A stretch of 10,200 bases of DNA, taken from positions 1-10,200 of the forward strand of contig JALULO010000135.1 in the NCBI GenBank assembly GCA_027056215.1. The letters are read 5' to 3'. Shown here one piece after another: positions 1-7,023 of this stretch. Both the position numbers and the translations under genes were made by a program. Source of the DNA: Campylobacterales bacterium (lineage in GTDB: Bacteria; Campylobacterota; Campylobacteria; Campylobacterales; QNZT01). Each line of letters begins with the position of its first letter. The stretch's first letter is position 1. The notes under the pieces are model-generated. The model searched no databases. It was not told the origin of the DNA and saw only the letters and a list, made by a program, of their open reading frames with translations.

Positions 1-237
1 ATCAGCATGACCTGGTGTGTCAATGATATTGATTTTATAATCTTTATACGTGATTGCTGTATTTTTAGAGAGAATCGTAATACCTCTCTCCTTTTCAAGG
101 TCATTACTATCCATAACTCTTTCATCTACTTTTTGATGTGCATCAAATGTACCTGACTGTTTTAACAATTCATCTACCAATGTGGTTTTACCATGATCAA
201 CGTGAGCGATAACGGCAATATTTCTAATCTCTTTCAT
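1..237 (-). CDS. typA: TypA/BipA ribosome-associated GTPase, N-terminal fragment (cut by window edge)
   Basis: The first 79 codons of a translational GTPase of the EF-G-like TypA/BipA family, read leftward and open at base 1; full family members are about 600 residues. The G1/P-loop is AHVDHGKTTL near residues 11-20, switch I contains RGITI, and the G3 motif DTPGHAD ends the visible part. The stretch VDERVMDSNDLEKERGITI is characteristic of TypA rather than LepA or EF-G. TypA acts on the 70S ribosome and in 50S assembly, mostly under stress or cold. The start is supported by AGGA on the minus strand (plus positions 243-246), 5 nt before the ATG. It is transcribed away from the hook genes, matching the typA/fliK neighbourhood I recall from C. 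jejuni. The missing C-terminal domains cannot be judged. Confidence 0.95.
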   Translation of the reverse strand, partial: MKEIRNIAVIAHVDHGKTTLVDELLKQSGTFDAHQKVDERVMDSNDLEKERGITILSKNTAITYKDYKINIIDTPGHAD

Positions 238-264
238 TTTTATCCTAACATTATAATTTCGCGG

Positions 265-293
265 ATTATACCCAAATTTGCTAATAAAGTGAA
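265..293 (-). promoter_or_regulatory. Predicted sigma-70 promoter of typA
   Basis: On the minus strand TTCACT (plus 288-293) is followed 17 nt later by a perfect TATAAT (plus 265-270), with the transcription start expected near 258 and the typA ribosome binding site at 243-246. The -35 is a 4/6 match. A second minus-strand TATAAT at 250-255 lies too close to the ribosome binding site to be the main one. Confidence 0.6.
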
Positions 294-295
294 AT

Positions 296-311
296 TGGCA
301 CATTTGTTGCT
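296..311 (+). promoter_or_regulatory. Predicted sigma-54 (RpoN) promoter for fliK-flgD
   Basis: The sequence TGGCAC-ATTTG-TTGCT matches the RpoN consensus TGGCAC-N5-TTGCW at every defined position. GG at 297-298 (-24) and GC at 309-310 (-12) have the required spacing. The start of transcription should be near 322, leaving a leader of about 27 nt before the fliK ATG. In C. jejuni and H. pylori hook genes are RpoN/FlgR-dependent, which fits the genes downstream. No separate promoter is visible before flgD or the short flgE paralogue, so this probably drives 349-4384. Confidence 0.88.
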
Positions 312-348
312 CACTTTTACGCATAGTACTTAGCACTAAAGGAACGAG

Positions 349-2358
349 ATGAACGGACTTTTATTACATTCAAAGCCAGAAAATAAAGATATTAAATTTA
401 TTAGTAAGAATAAACAAGATGCGGCACTACAAAAAGAAGAAAATACGGATGATTTTTTTCAAAATTTAATTGAAAATCTTTTTAATGAGATCCCTGATGA
501 TAAAAATAAAAATTTTATTATTGCAAAATTACTCGATTTACCACAAGATTTTGAAAGAAAAGAAGATAGCGTTTCCTCTTTTTCGGGTGAAAAGCTTTTT
601 CATCATGATAATCCACAAGATGTTTCCATCGAAGAATTGATTAAAATTGCGACTTTACTAAAAAATGCACCACAGACACCTTTAGATTTTCCAACTGATT
701 CAAAAGCACTTAAAACATCACTTTTGGATTTAAATACACAAAAAGAGTTTAAAAATGCAAAAACAATCCATGATCTTTTTACCATCGCTAAGGAAAAGGG
801 GATCACAGTTAAAAACTTTCAATTTTTTAAAAAAGACTCTGCATTAGATACCCAAACCAAAAATTTGGTACATCAGGTAAATAGCGAAGATATCTTTAAA
901 ATTATTGAGAAACAAATTCACACTAAAAATCACAGCGATACGCTCAAATTAAAAGATAAAGGTATCCCTAAGAATATTTTACAAAATGTGTTAAACCAAA
1001 AAAACATAAACACACAACATATAAAAGCTATACCTATTCAAAAATCAAAAAACATCAAAACAAATACCTTTTCACACGTTAATATATCACAAAAAGTTAC
1101 AGAGAACTTATCAAAAACAGATAAGTATACATTTTCTGAAACTAATATAAAATCTAGTTTAAAACTTGAAACAAAATCAATAGCTAAAACTATCAAAACT
1201 AGCCACGCTATACCTTCTGATGCAAAGCCTGATTTAGAACAGATACATAATCCAATAAATGAATCTAGTTTAAAACTTGAAACAAAATCAATAGCTAAAA
1301 CTATCAAAACTAGCCACGTTATACCTTCTGATGCAAAGCCTGATTTAGAGCAAATACATAATCCAATAAATGAATCTAGTTTAAAACTTGAAACAAAATC
1401 AATAGCTAAAACTATCAAAACTAGCCACGTTATACCTTCTGGTGCAAAGCCTGTTCTAAATATAATGACTGAACCAAATATAAAAATCAGAGCAAATCAA
1501 ACAACACAACAACATAATAAACCTATTTTAGATCATACTAACAATATATCAACAGATCCTCTTATAAAAGATATTCAGACAAATACTAAACAACTATATA
1601 AACATACACATAATATAATTTCATCACACATAAAAACAATCTCTAATAATAAAGATGTACATCCTCTACAAAAAAATACTATTTCAACACACACTGTAAA
1701 GACACAAGATCAAATATTATCTAAAGATAATATGACACATAAAAAACATGATATTTTACAAATAAAAAAACCTCAAACTCAGCTAAGTCAGCTATTGAAT
1801 CCATCACAGACAGATGACTCCAAGGTACAAATAAAATATACACAAAGGAAAATAGATGTCGACCAAAAGCAAGAAAAAGATAGATCAGATAATACGATTC
1901 GAGAAGAAACTATACATACTTCAACACACGATAAAATCACTAATAACAAACAGGTTAAATCACATGAAACACCAGAACTAAAAAAGACATTTCACACATT
2001 TGCACAAGAGTTTAAAGAAAAAGTTGAAAGTTATAAACCACCATTGATGAAAATAAAAATGCAATTAAATCCTGGTAACTTAGGTGATGTTGATGTAACA
2101 CTCATTAATCGTGGTAATAATCTACACGTTAATATCAATTCAACCCCAAACACACTTGCTTTGTTTATACAAAATCAGGCTGAATTTAAAAATTCTCTGG
2201 TCAATATGGGATTTACTGGACTCCAAATGAACTTTGGAGAAAATAAAGATGGTCAAAGAGGACAAAATCACAAAGAAAACAATAAAAACAATCATGAACA
2301 TGACGATAATAATCAAGAAAAAGATGGCTTCGAAATGATTGTTCCAAGATACGTATAA
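349..2358 (+). CDS. fliK: FliK, flagellar hook-length control protein
   Basis: A 669-residue protein identified by its C-terminal Flg_hook domain (about residues 560-630), with MQLNPGNLGDVDVTL followed by NNLHVNINSTPNTLALFIQ and a final amphipathic helix. FliK is secreted during hook growth, acts as a molecular ruler and binds FlhB to switch export from hook to filament substrates. Residues about 1-190 are Lys/Asp/Phe-rich. Residues about 190-555 are low in complexity, rich in Lys, Thr, His, Asn and Ile, and look disordered, as expected for a ruler. Residues 269-368 are tandem 37-residue repeats. A charged Asn/His/Glu tail (about 631-660) follows the domain. Start: AAAGGA at 338-343, 5 nt before ATG. 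It is first in the sigma-54 unit, 10 nt before flgD. Identification rests on the C-terminal domain plus position; the N-terminal two thirds are not conserved enough to recognise alone. Confidence 0.93.
   Translation: MNGLLLHSKPENKDIKFISKNKQDAALQKEENTDDFFQNLIENLFNEIPDDKNKNFIIAKLLDLPQDFERKEDSVSSFSGEKLFHHDNPQDVSIEELIKIATLLKNAPQTPLDFPTDSKALKTSLLDLNTQKEFKNAKTIHDLFTIAKEKGITVKNFQFFKKDSALDTQTKNLVHQVNSEDIFKIIEKQIHTKNHSDTLKLKDKGIPKNILQNVLNQKNINTQHIKAIPIQKSKNIKTNTFSHVNISQKVTENLSKTDKYTFSETNIKSSLKLETKSIAKTIKTSHAIPSDAKPDLEQIHNPINESSLKLETKSIAKTIKTSHVIPSDAKPDLEQIHNPINESSLKLETKSIAKTIKTSHVIPSGAKPVLNIMTEPNIKIRANQTTQQHNKPILDHTNNISTDPLIKDIQTNTKQLYKHTHNIISSHIKTISNNKDVHPLQKNTISTHTVKTQDQILSKDNMTHKKHDILQIKKPQTQLSQLLNPSQTDDSKVQIKYTQRKIDVDQKQEKDRSDNTIREETIHTSTHDKITNNKQVKSHETPELKKTFHTFAQEFKEKVESYKPPLMKIKMQLNPGNLGDVDVTLINRGNNLHVNINSTPNTLALFIQNQAEFKNSLVNMGFTGLQMNFGENKDGQRGQNHKENNKNNHEHDDNNQEKDGFEMIVPRYV
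1153..1453 (+). repeat. 111-bp direct tandem repeats inside fliK (about 2.7 copies)
   Basis: Three head-to-tail units begin at 1153, 1264 and 1375, each opening with TCTAGTTTAAAACTTG. Units 1 and 2 are a full 111 bp (37 codons, in frame) and differ at three bases: one Ala-to-Val change and two silent changes. Unit 3 matches unit 2 with a single change (Asp to Gly) for about 79 bp and then diverges after GCAAAGCCTG. The encoded unit runs SSLKLETKSIAKTIKTSH and then VIPSDAKPDLEQIHNPINE. Near-identity at silent sites points to recent duplication or gene conversion. Confidence 0.97.
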
Positions 2359-2368
2359 AGGATACTAG

Positions 2369-3052
2369 ATGGCAGAAATAAATACATTAACTAAAACAAC
2401 AACAGCTCTTGATAATACAGGTATTAATCCAAATTCTATTTTAGGTAAAGATGATTTTATGAAACTTCTTTTAACTGAATTGCAACATCAAGATCCAACT
2501 AGTCCGATGGATAGTGATAAAATTTTATCACAAACTTCACAACTTGCAGCTTTGGAATCACAGGATAAAACTAATAAAGCTCTTGAAGCATTAACAAACA
2601 GTTTTAAACAAAACAAAAATTTTTCAGCAGTCAGTACAATAGGTAAATATGCAAGATTAGAAAACAAAGTTACTCTTACCCAAAACACAAAAGGAGAACT
2701 CAATCCTGTAAATTTTGATCTAAATTTTTCAGAAGATGTCAAAAGTGGTCAAGTTGAAATCTACGATGAGAAAAATCGTCTTGTCAAAGTTATGAACATA
2801 GAAGAGATGAAAAAAGGAAAACATACTTTCACATGGAATGGGCTCAATGATGCAGGAGAAAAATCAAAAGGTGGTAAATATACAATCACATCTAGTTATT
2901 ACAATACTGATGGTGTTAAACTTAGTGGAGAATTTGGTTCTTACAAAGTTGAATCAGTTAAATTTGAAAATGCAAAAACATATCTTAAATTAAATGGTAG
3001 TTTTATCCCTTTCGATAAAGTCCAGGAAATTTATGAAAAAAAGGTTAAGTAG
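2369..3052 (+). CDS. flgD: FlgD, hook cap / hook assembly scaffold
   Basis: 227 residues, close to the usual length for FlgD (about 230). The N-terminal export and capping region is plain at residues 24-64: LGKDDFMKLLLTELQHQDP and then SPMDSDKILSQTSQLAALE, matching the family pattern FLKLL-x-Q-L-x-x-QDP-x-x-PM and the hydrophobic Q-rich helix after it. Residues about 95-200 form the FlgD Ig/tudor-like part, including HTFTWNGLNDAGEKSKGGKYTI-like sequence at 152-173 (key residues F154, W156, G158, G168-G169, Y171). FlgD sits at the tip of the growing hook and guides FlgE polymerisation, then is discarded. The ribosome binding site AAAGGA (2357-2362) overlaps the fliK stop codon, and the stop codon TAG directly abuts the next ATG, so translational coupling on both sides is likely. 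Confidence 0.95.
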   Translation: MAEINTLTKTTTALDNTGINPNSILGKDDFMKLLLTELQHQDPTSPMDSDKILSQTSQLAALESQDKTNKALEALTNSFKQNKNFSAVSTIGKYARLENKVTLTQNTKGELNPVNFDLNFSEDVKSGQVEIYDEKNRLVKVMNIEEMKKGKHTFTWNGLNDAGEKSKGGKYTITSSYYNTDGVKLSGEFGSYKVESVKFENAKTYLKLNGSFIPFDKVQEIYEKKVK

Positions 3053-4384
3053 ATGAATAATTCATTTTATAATGGTATTTCGGGTATGAAGACTCATCAA
3101 TTTGGTATAGACGTATGGGCTGACAATATAGCCAATATTAATAAAGTAGGTTCCAAAACCACTATACCTGAATTTTCTACCGTGTTTTCCACATCTATGG
3201 CAAATTCTTTTTCCTCACCCACTTCTAGTGATATAGGTCTTGGAAGTCGTGTCGGTGCAACACATTTACAATTTAAACAAGGCTCTATTACAAAAACAGA
3301 AAATCCATTTGATATGGCAATCAATGGTGATGGCTGGTTTGGGATACTTGATCAAGAAGGCAACCAAATGTTTACAAGAGCTGGTCTTTTTAACAAAGAT
3401 GCCGATGCATTTTTGGTAGATCCAAATGGAAACTACCTTTTAGGCACTTCTGCAAACAATATACAGGATGGCAGTGTTGTTCCAAATTTAAAAAAATCAA
3501 TTGATTTAACAGAACCCAAAACGCAAACGAAGATTCAATTGCCTGATGATTTGGTTTTCCCACCAAAACCAACTTCTAACATTGATTTTAAGGGAGCTCT
3601 CAATAGTAAACCCATTTATGAAAAAAATCTTGACGGCACACAAACCGAAAAAGCCAATGAAGATAAATTTGTATCACAAGTAATCAATCCAGATGGTAGT
3701 ATAGGATTTTTAGAAATCAATCTAACAAAAACAGTGCCACAATTGCCTGATAAAACGATATGGAATGCCAAAACTACTATATTGGATGAAGATAAAAACA
3801 TTATTACATCAAAGGATGGTCAACTCGCTTTTAATGGCAGAGGTGCATTAACGGCATCAACGATTACCTCTATAGATAATAATGGAAATACTATAAATTT
3901 AAATTTTGGTTCTATCTATGATCCTGCAAAAAATAATAGCGGTTTTGATGGCTTATTTGCTTTTAATGGTATGTCCAATGACTTTGCAAGAAATGTATCA
4001 CAAGATGGTGAAAAAAGTGGAGATTTGCAAAATTATGGTGTCAGTCAGGATGGAACAGTTGAAGCGATTTTCGACAATGGAAAAACAGTTCCTGTCGCCA
4101 AAGTGGCACTATACCACTTTCAAAATAAAGCAGGATTAGAACAATCCTCACCTGTGTACTTTAAACCTACTGCCAATAGTGGAGATCCACTTTTTTTTAA
4201 AGACAAAAATGGGAACACCATCAATACAGCAACTATTTCTAGTCATGCTTTAGAAACTTCTAACATTTCTATGACAACAGCACTCACAGAACTTATAGTT
4301 ATGCAAAAAGCATATGACGCAAGTGCCAAAAGTATTACAACGAGTGATCAACTCATACAAAATGCAATTAATATGAAAAAATAA
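3053..4384 (+). CDS. Short FlgE-family hook/rod protein (second FlgE paralogue)
   Basis: 443 residues with the terminal signatures of flagellar axial proteins. The N-terminal D0 helix is NGISGMKTHQFGIDVWADNIANINKVG (residues about 7-33, key SGM, H15, NIANIN). A mid-N FDMAINGDGWFGI-type segment lies near residue 90. The C-terminal helix has SSHALETSNISMTTALTEL and QKAYDASAKSITTSDQLI. By position after flgD it corresponds to the gene annotated flgE in C. jejuni (Cj0043) and to H. pylori HP0908, which are distinct from the main hook subunit. The usual N-x-x-T/S-x-GFK motif is altered to NINKVGSKTT. I infer a minor axial role, for example at the rod-hook junction or as an alternative hook subunit; the exact role is not visible from sequence. 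It starts immediately after the flgD stop, with AAGG at 3041-3044. Confidence 0.85.
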   Translation: MNNSFYNGISGMKTHQFGIDVWADNIANINKVGSKTTIPEFSTVFSTSMANSFSSPTSSDIGLGSRVGATHLQFKQGSITKTENPFDMAINGDGWFGILDQEGNQMFTRAGLFNKDADAFLVDPNGNYLLGTSANNIQDGSVVPNLKKSIDLTEPKTQTKIQLPDDLVFPPKPTSNIDFKGALNSKPIYEKNLDGTQTEKANEDKFVSQVINPDGSIGFLEINLTKTVPQLPDKTIWNAKTTILDEDKNIITSKDGQLAFNGRGALTASTITSIDNNGNTINLNFGSIYDPAKNNSGFDGLFAFNGMSNDFARNVSQDGEKSGDLQNYGVSQDGTVEAIFDNGKTVPVAKVALYHFQNKAGLEQSSPVYFKPTANSGDPLFFKDKNGNTINTATISSHALETSNISMTTALTELIVMQKAYDASAKSITTSDQLIQNAINMKK

Positions 4385-4412
4385 TTTTCAATAGTTTAAT
4401 CAGCCTAAATTT

Positions 4413-4428
4413 GGGCACGCTACTTGCT
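4413..4428 (+). promoter_or_regulatory. Predicted sigma-54 (RpoN) promoter for the main hook gene flgE
   Basis: GGGCAC-GCTAC-TTGCT has GG at 4414-4415 and GC at 4426-4427, the exact -24/-12 spacing. Only the first base of TGGCAC-N5-TTGCW differs. The expected transcription start is near 4439, leaving a leader of about 50 nt before the flgE ATG. It lies in the 104-nt gap after the short paralogue, which holds no other recognisable element. A private RpoN promoter suits the most abundant hook protein. Confidence 0.85.
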
Positions 4429-4488
4429 CTTTTCTTTTTAAGAGGAGTTGGTACATATATCAACAAAAAACAGATAAAGGATTTACTT

Positions 4489-6357
4489 ATGATGAGATCA
4501 TTATGGGCCGGAGTTTCCGGTCTACAAGCACACCAAATCGCTATGGACGTTGAAGGTAACAATATTGCCAATGTTAACACAAGTGGTTTTAAATACTCTC
4601 GTGCAAACTTTTCAGATATGTTATCTCAAACAGCAAAAATCGCTACCGCACCACAAGGTAACCTTGGCGGTAAAAACCCTATGCAAGTAGGACTAGGTAC
4701 AGAAGTTAACTCTGTAACCAGAATTTTTTCGCAAGGGTCAGTACAAACTACCGGAAAAACTACGGATCTTGCTATACAAGGTGATGGATTTTTTGTCGTA
4801 AGTCAAGATGGTGGTACTACCTATAAATATAGTAGAAATGGTGACTTTGTCTTTGATTCAGATGGTAATTTTGTTACCAATAGCGGACTTGTTTCACAGG
4901 GTTGGGTACGTGATCCAAATACTGGTAAAATAGACACCTCTGCACCAATTAGCAATATACAAATTCAACCAGGACTTACAACGCCTGCAAAAGCAACATC
5001 AAGTGTCAATTTAAAAGCAAATTTAAATACAGGTAATGAAATTAAAAATATGTCAACAATCAGACCCTTGGATAGTACAGCTGGTTTAAATGGTGCAGAT
5101 GGCGTAGCAAATACAAAAGATGATGAAAAAGTTGATGATTTTAATGTACTTTTTTCTGCAGATGGTACATCATTTAATATCAAAGCAGCAAATGTAACAG
5201 CAACAGATAATACAACAAATCCTCCTACTATAACAGCAACAGGGGGACAAGGTGTCGAAATAAGTTTTGATGGAGGTGCTACAAAAAAATCATTTCGATA
5301 TACAGATGGTACGGCAGGTGTTAATGCAGCGGGAGATACGTATTATTTTAGAACAACTGAAGATTTTAGAGCAGCTCTTCAAGATTTTGCAGATGACACA
5401 TCAACAGATGTAAAAATAACAGTTAATAAAGAAGGAAAATTTAAAATTGACAACTCGGCTAACAATACCTCTGATCTCAGCATTCAAGTAGGTGGTCTTT
5501 CTGATGCACAAACAGAAAACAATGAACTTTTTACCCAAACAATTTCACCAATTGCAGGTCAACTTTCAAAACAAAGTTCGGGAAGTAAAATAACCCAACA
5601 AGTCAACGCGGCAAGCCATGCCGCTAGTATTGATGTATTTGATTCTTTAGGTTCAAAACATACAGTACGTGTGGAGTATAGAAAATCAGGCTATATATAT
5701 GATACCAATGGCACCAAAACAGGTGTTTCATGGGACATGAAAATATCTGTACCAAAACCCGGTGATATCGGTGGGCCAATCAAAGATAGAGAAAATGAAC
5801 TTTCAGGACAAGTTATTTTTAACTCAGATGGTTCACTTGGTTCTTATACACCCACTAGTTTCACCTATACAGCAAATAATGGATCAGCACCAAACCAAAC
5901 GATTCTTTTGGATTTAGGAAGTATCAATAAATTTGACGGTATGACAAGTTTTGATAGTGAATCAAATACTGCAGGTATCAGTCAAGACGGTTTTACAGGT
6001 GGTGATCTTGATGGTATCAGAATCGATCAATCCGGTACACTTATTGGTAGTTTTACAAATGGTAGATCTTTTGGACTTGCACAAGTTGCAATGGCGAAAT
6101 TTACTAATAACATCGGTTTAGAGAGTGACGGTGGTAATGTTTTTGTACAAACAGCAAACTCAGGTGAACCAGTCATCGGAAAAGCAGCAGCTGGTGGTCG
6201 TGGTTTCGTGCAGTCAAGTGCACTGGAAATGTCAAATGTCGATTTGAGTAGATCCTTAACACAGTTGATTGTGGTACAAAGAGGATTTCAGGCAAATTCC
6301 AAAACCATCACGACATCAGATCAAATGCTCAATACACTACTGCAACTTAAACAATAA
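4489..6357 (+). CDS. flgE: FlgE, major flagellar hook subunit
   Basis: 622 residues from the chosen start. It resembles the large Campylobacterota hook proteins (H. pylori HP0870, C. jejuni Cj1729c) and exceeds Salmonella FlgE (about 400) because of extra outer domains. The N-terminal D0 region is MMRSLWAGVSGLQAHQIAMD followed by NNIANVNTSGFKYSRANFSDM, and TDLAIQGDGFFVVS lies near residues 85-100. The C terminus has SSALEMSNVDLSRSLTQLIV and QANSKTITTSDQML. The middle (about 170-400), rich in Thr, Asn, Asp and Gly, is probably the surface-exposed D2-D4 insertion. It polymerises outside the cell into the universal joint between rod and filament. Start: AAAGG at 4476-4480, 8 nt before ATG 4489 (ATG 4492 is also possible). 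A TTG at 4411 in frame would lie inside the sigma-54 box and upstream of the mRNA start, so it is rejected. No convincing terminator follows. Confidence 0.95.
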   Translation: MMRSLWAGVSGLQAHQIAMDVEGNNIANVNTSGFKYSRANFSDMLSQTAKIATAPQGNLGGKNPMQVGLGTEVNSVTRIFSQGSVQTTGKTTDLAIQGDGFFVVSQDGGTTYKYSRNGDFVFDSDGNFVTNSGLVSQGWVRDPNTGKIDTSAPISNIQIQPGLTTPAKATSSVNLKANLNTGNEIKNMSTIRPLDSTAGLNGADGVANTKDDEKVDDFNVLFSADGTSFNIKAANVTATDNTTNPPTITATGGQGVEISFDGGATKKSFRYTDGTAGVNAAGDTYYFRTTEDFRAALQDFADDTSTDVKITVNKEGKFKIDNSANNTSDLSIQVGGLSDAQTENNELFTQTISPIAGQLSKQSSGSKITQQVNAASHAASIDVFDSLGSKHTVRVEYRKSGYIYDTNGTKTGVSWDMKISVPKPGDIGGPIKDRENELSGQVIFNSDGSLGSYTPTSFTYTANNGSAPNQTILLDLGSINKFDGMTSFDSESNTAGISQDGFTGGDLDGIRIDQSGTLIGSFTNGRSFGLAQVAMAKFTNNIGLESDGGNVFVQTANSGEPVIGKAAAGGRGFVQSSALEMSNVDLSRSLTQLIVVQRGFQANSKTITTSDQMLNTLLQLKQ

Positions 6358-6367
6358 TTTTGTTATC

Positions 6368-6378
6368 TTTGCTATAAT
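6368..6378 (+). promoter_or_regulatory. Predicted sigma-70 extended -10 promoter for thyX
   Basis: TTTGCTATAAT is a perfect TATAAT (6373-6378) preceded by the TGn extension, the typical strong form in Campylobacterota, where -35 boxes are poorly conserved. Transcription should start near 6385, inside the left arm of the inverted repeat at 6377-6404. This gives thyX its own supply independent of flgE. Confidence 0.7.
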
Positions 6379-6404
6379 TGTCCTAACATCACCGTTAGGA
6401 CAAT
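6377..6404 (+). promoter_or_regulatory. Perfect 11-bp inverted repeat holding the thyX ribosome binding site
   Basis: ATTGTCCTAAC (6377-6387) and GTTAGGACAAT (6394-6404) pair perfectly around a 6-nt loop, ATCACC. The thyX Shine-Dalgarno AGGA (6397-6400) is buried in the right arm, 8 nt before the ATG. RNA reading through from flgE would form the hairpin and hide the site, while RNA starting near 6385 lacks most of the left arm. No T-run follows the stem, so an intrinsic terminator is unlikely. A DNA operator overlapping the transcription start is the main alternative. Confidence 0.65.
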
Positions 6405-6408
6405 CTTC

Positions 6409-7023
6409 ATGAAAATCACCCTCCTTCACCATACGCCCTTAGTAGTTTGTGCCAGTGCTATTCGAACCTGCTGGCAAAGTTTTGACAAAAGTGATCATGG
6501 GGGAGAAAAAGATAAAGCACTTATAGATAGGGTTGGAAACAAGTTTAAACATGCATCCACGCTTGAACATCTGGTTTATACATTTTATATTCAGGGGATT
6601 TCACGTGCCCTTTTACAAGAGCTTGCCCGCCACCGCATCGCAAGCCTTAGTGTAAAATCTACACGTTACACCCTTAAAGAGTTAAAAGAGGAAGAACCTT
6701 TTACTTCTGACGATACAATAAGAGCAAAAAAATATCTGGTCTTTACAGATGTAGATTTGGTCAATGAGATGAGTATTAAAGCACTCGAAAACCTTCGACT
6801 GGTACTCAAAAGTGGTATTAGCAATGATAAAGCAAAATTTTGCCTGCCTGAATCTTATAAAACAGAACTTACATGGACAATCAATGCCAGAAGTCTGCAA
6901 AACTTCATAGGACTTAGAAGTGATAAATCAGCACTTTGGGAAATCAGAGATTTGGCAAAAGCACTTTATGAAAATTTACCAGATGATCACCAATATCTTT
7001 TTGAAGATTATATTAAGGTTTAA
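6409..7023 (+). CDS. thyX: ThyX, FAD-dependent thymidylate synthase
   Basis: 204 residues, the normal short size for ThyX in this phylum. The family signature RHR-x7-S is exact: RHRIASLSVKS with Arg74-His75-Arg76 and Ser84, followed by TRYTL. HASTLEH (48-54) is the conserved FAD/folate-side motif, and SLQNFIGLR (162-170) is the C-terminal nucleotide-site segment ending in the conserved Arg170. The enzyme is a cytoplasmic homotetramer that makes dTMP from dUMP using methylenetetrahydrofolate and NAD(P)H through FAD, releasing tetrahydrofolate, unlike ThyA. No thyA or folA is in this window. It stands alone between the hook genes and the opposite-strand unit, and its end overlaps the convergent rhodanese gene by 11 nt. 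Confidence 0.97.
   Translation: MKITLLHHTPLVVCASAIRTCWQSFDKSDHGGEKDKALIDRVGNKFKHASTLEHLVYTFYIQGISRALLQELARHRIASLSVKSTRYTLKELKEEEPFTSDDTIRAKKYLVFTDVDLVNEMSIKALENLRLVLKSGISNDKAKFCLPESYKTELTWTINARSLQNFIGLRSDKSALWEIRDLAKALYENLPDDHQYLFEDYIKV

Noticed and set aside
252..257. Plus-strand TATAAT as a sigma-70 promoter for fliK
   Set aside because: It mirrors the typA -10 in an AT-rich palindrome (TATAAT-N7-ATTATA), has no visible -35, and would give a long leader through the much better sigma-54 box.
1038..1418. Open frame of 126 codons on the minus strand across the fliK repeats
   Set aside because: Antisense shadow of the repeated fliK codons; its own repeats simply mirror the plus-strand units and no start signals support it.
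1153..1453. CRISPR-like array
   Set aside because: The units are contiguous 111-bp coding repeats with no unique spacers, and they stay in the fliK frame.
4100..4120. Inverted repeat AAAGTGG-N7-CCACTTT
   Set aside because: Only 7 bp, inside the coding sequence of the short flgE paralogue, without a T-run; likely chance.
4411..4488. In-frame TTG extension of flgE by 26 residues (starting MGTLLALFFL)
   Set aside because: It overlaps the sigma-54 -24/-12 box and lies upstream of the expected transcription start. ATG at 4489 has a good ribosome binding site and gives the conserved MMRSLW start of hook proteins.
6377..6404. Intrinsic terminator after flgE
   Set aside because: The stem is perfect but is followed by CTTCATG rather than a T-run, and it overlaps the thyX ribosome binding site.
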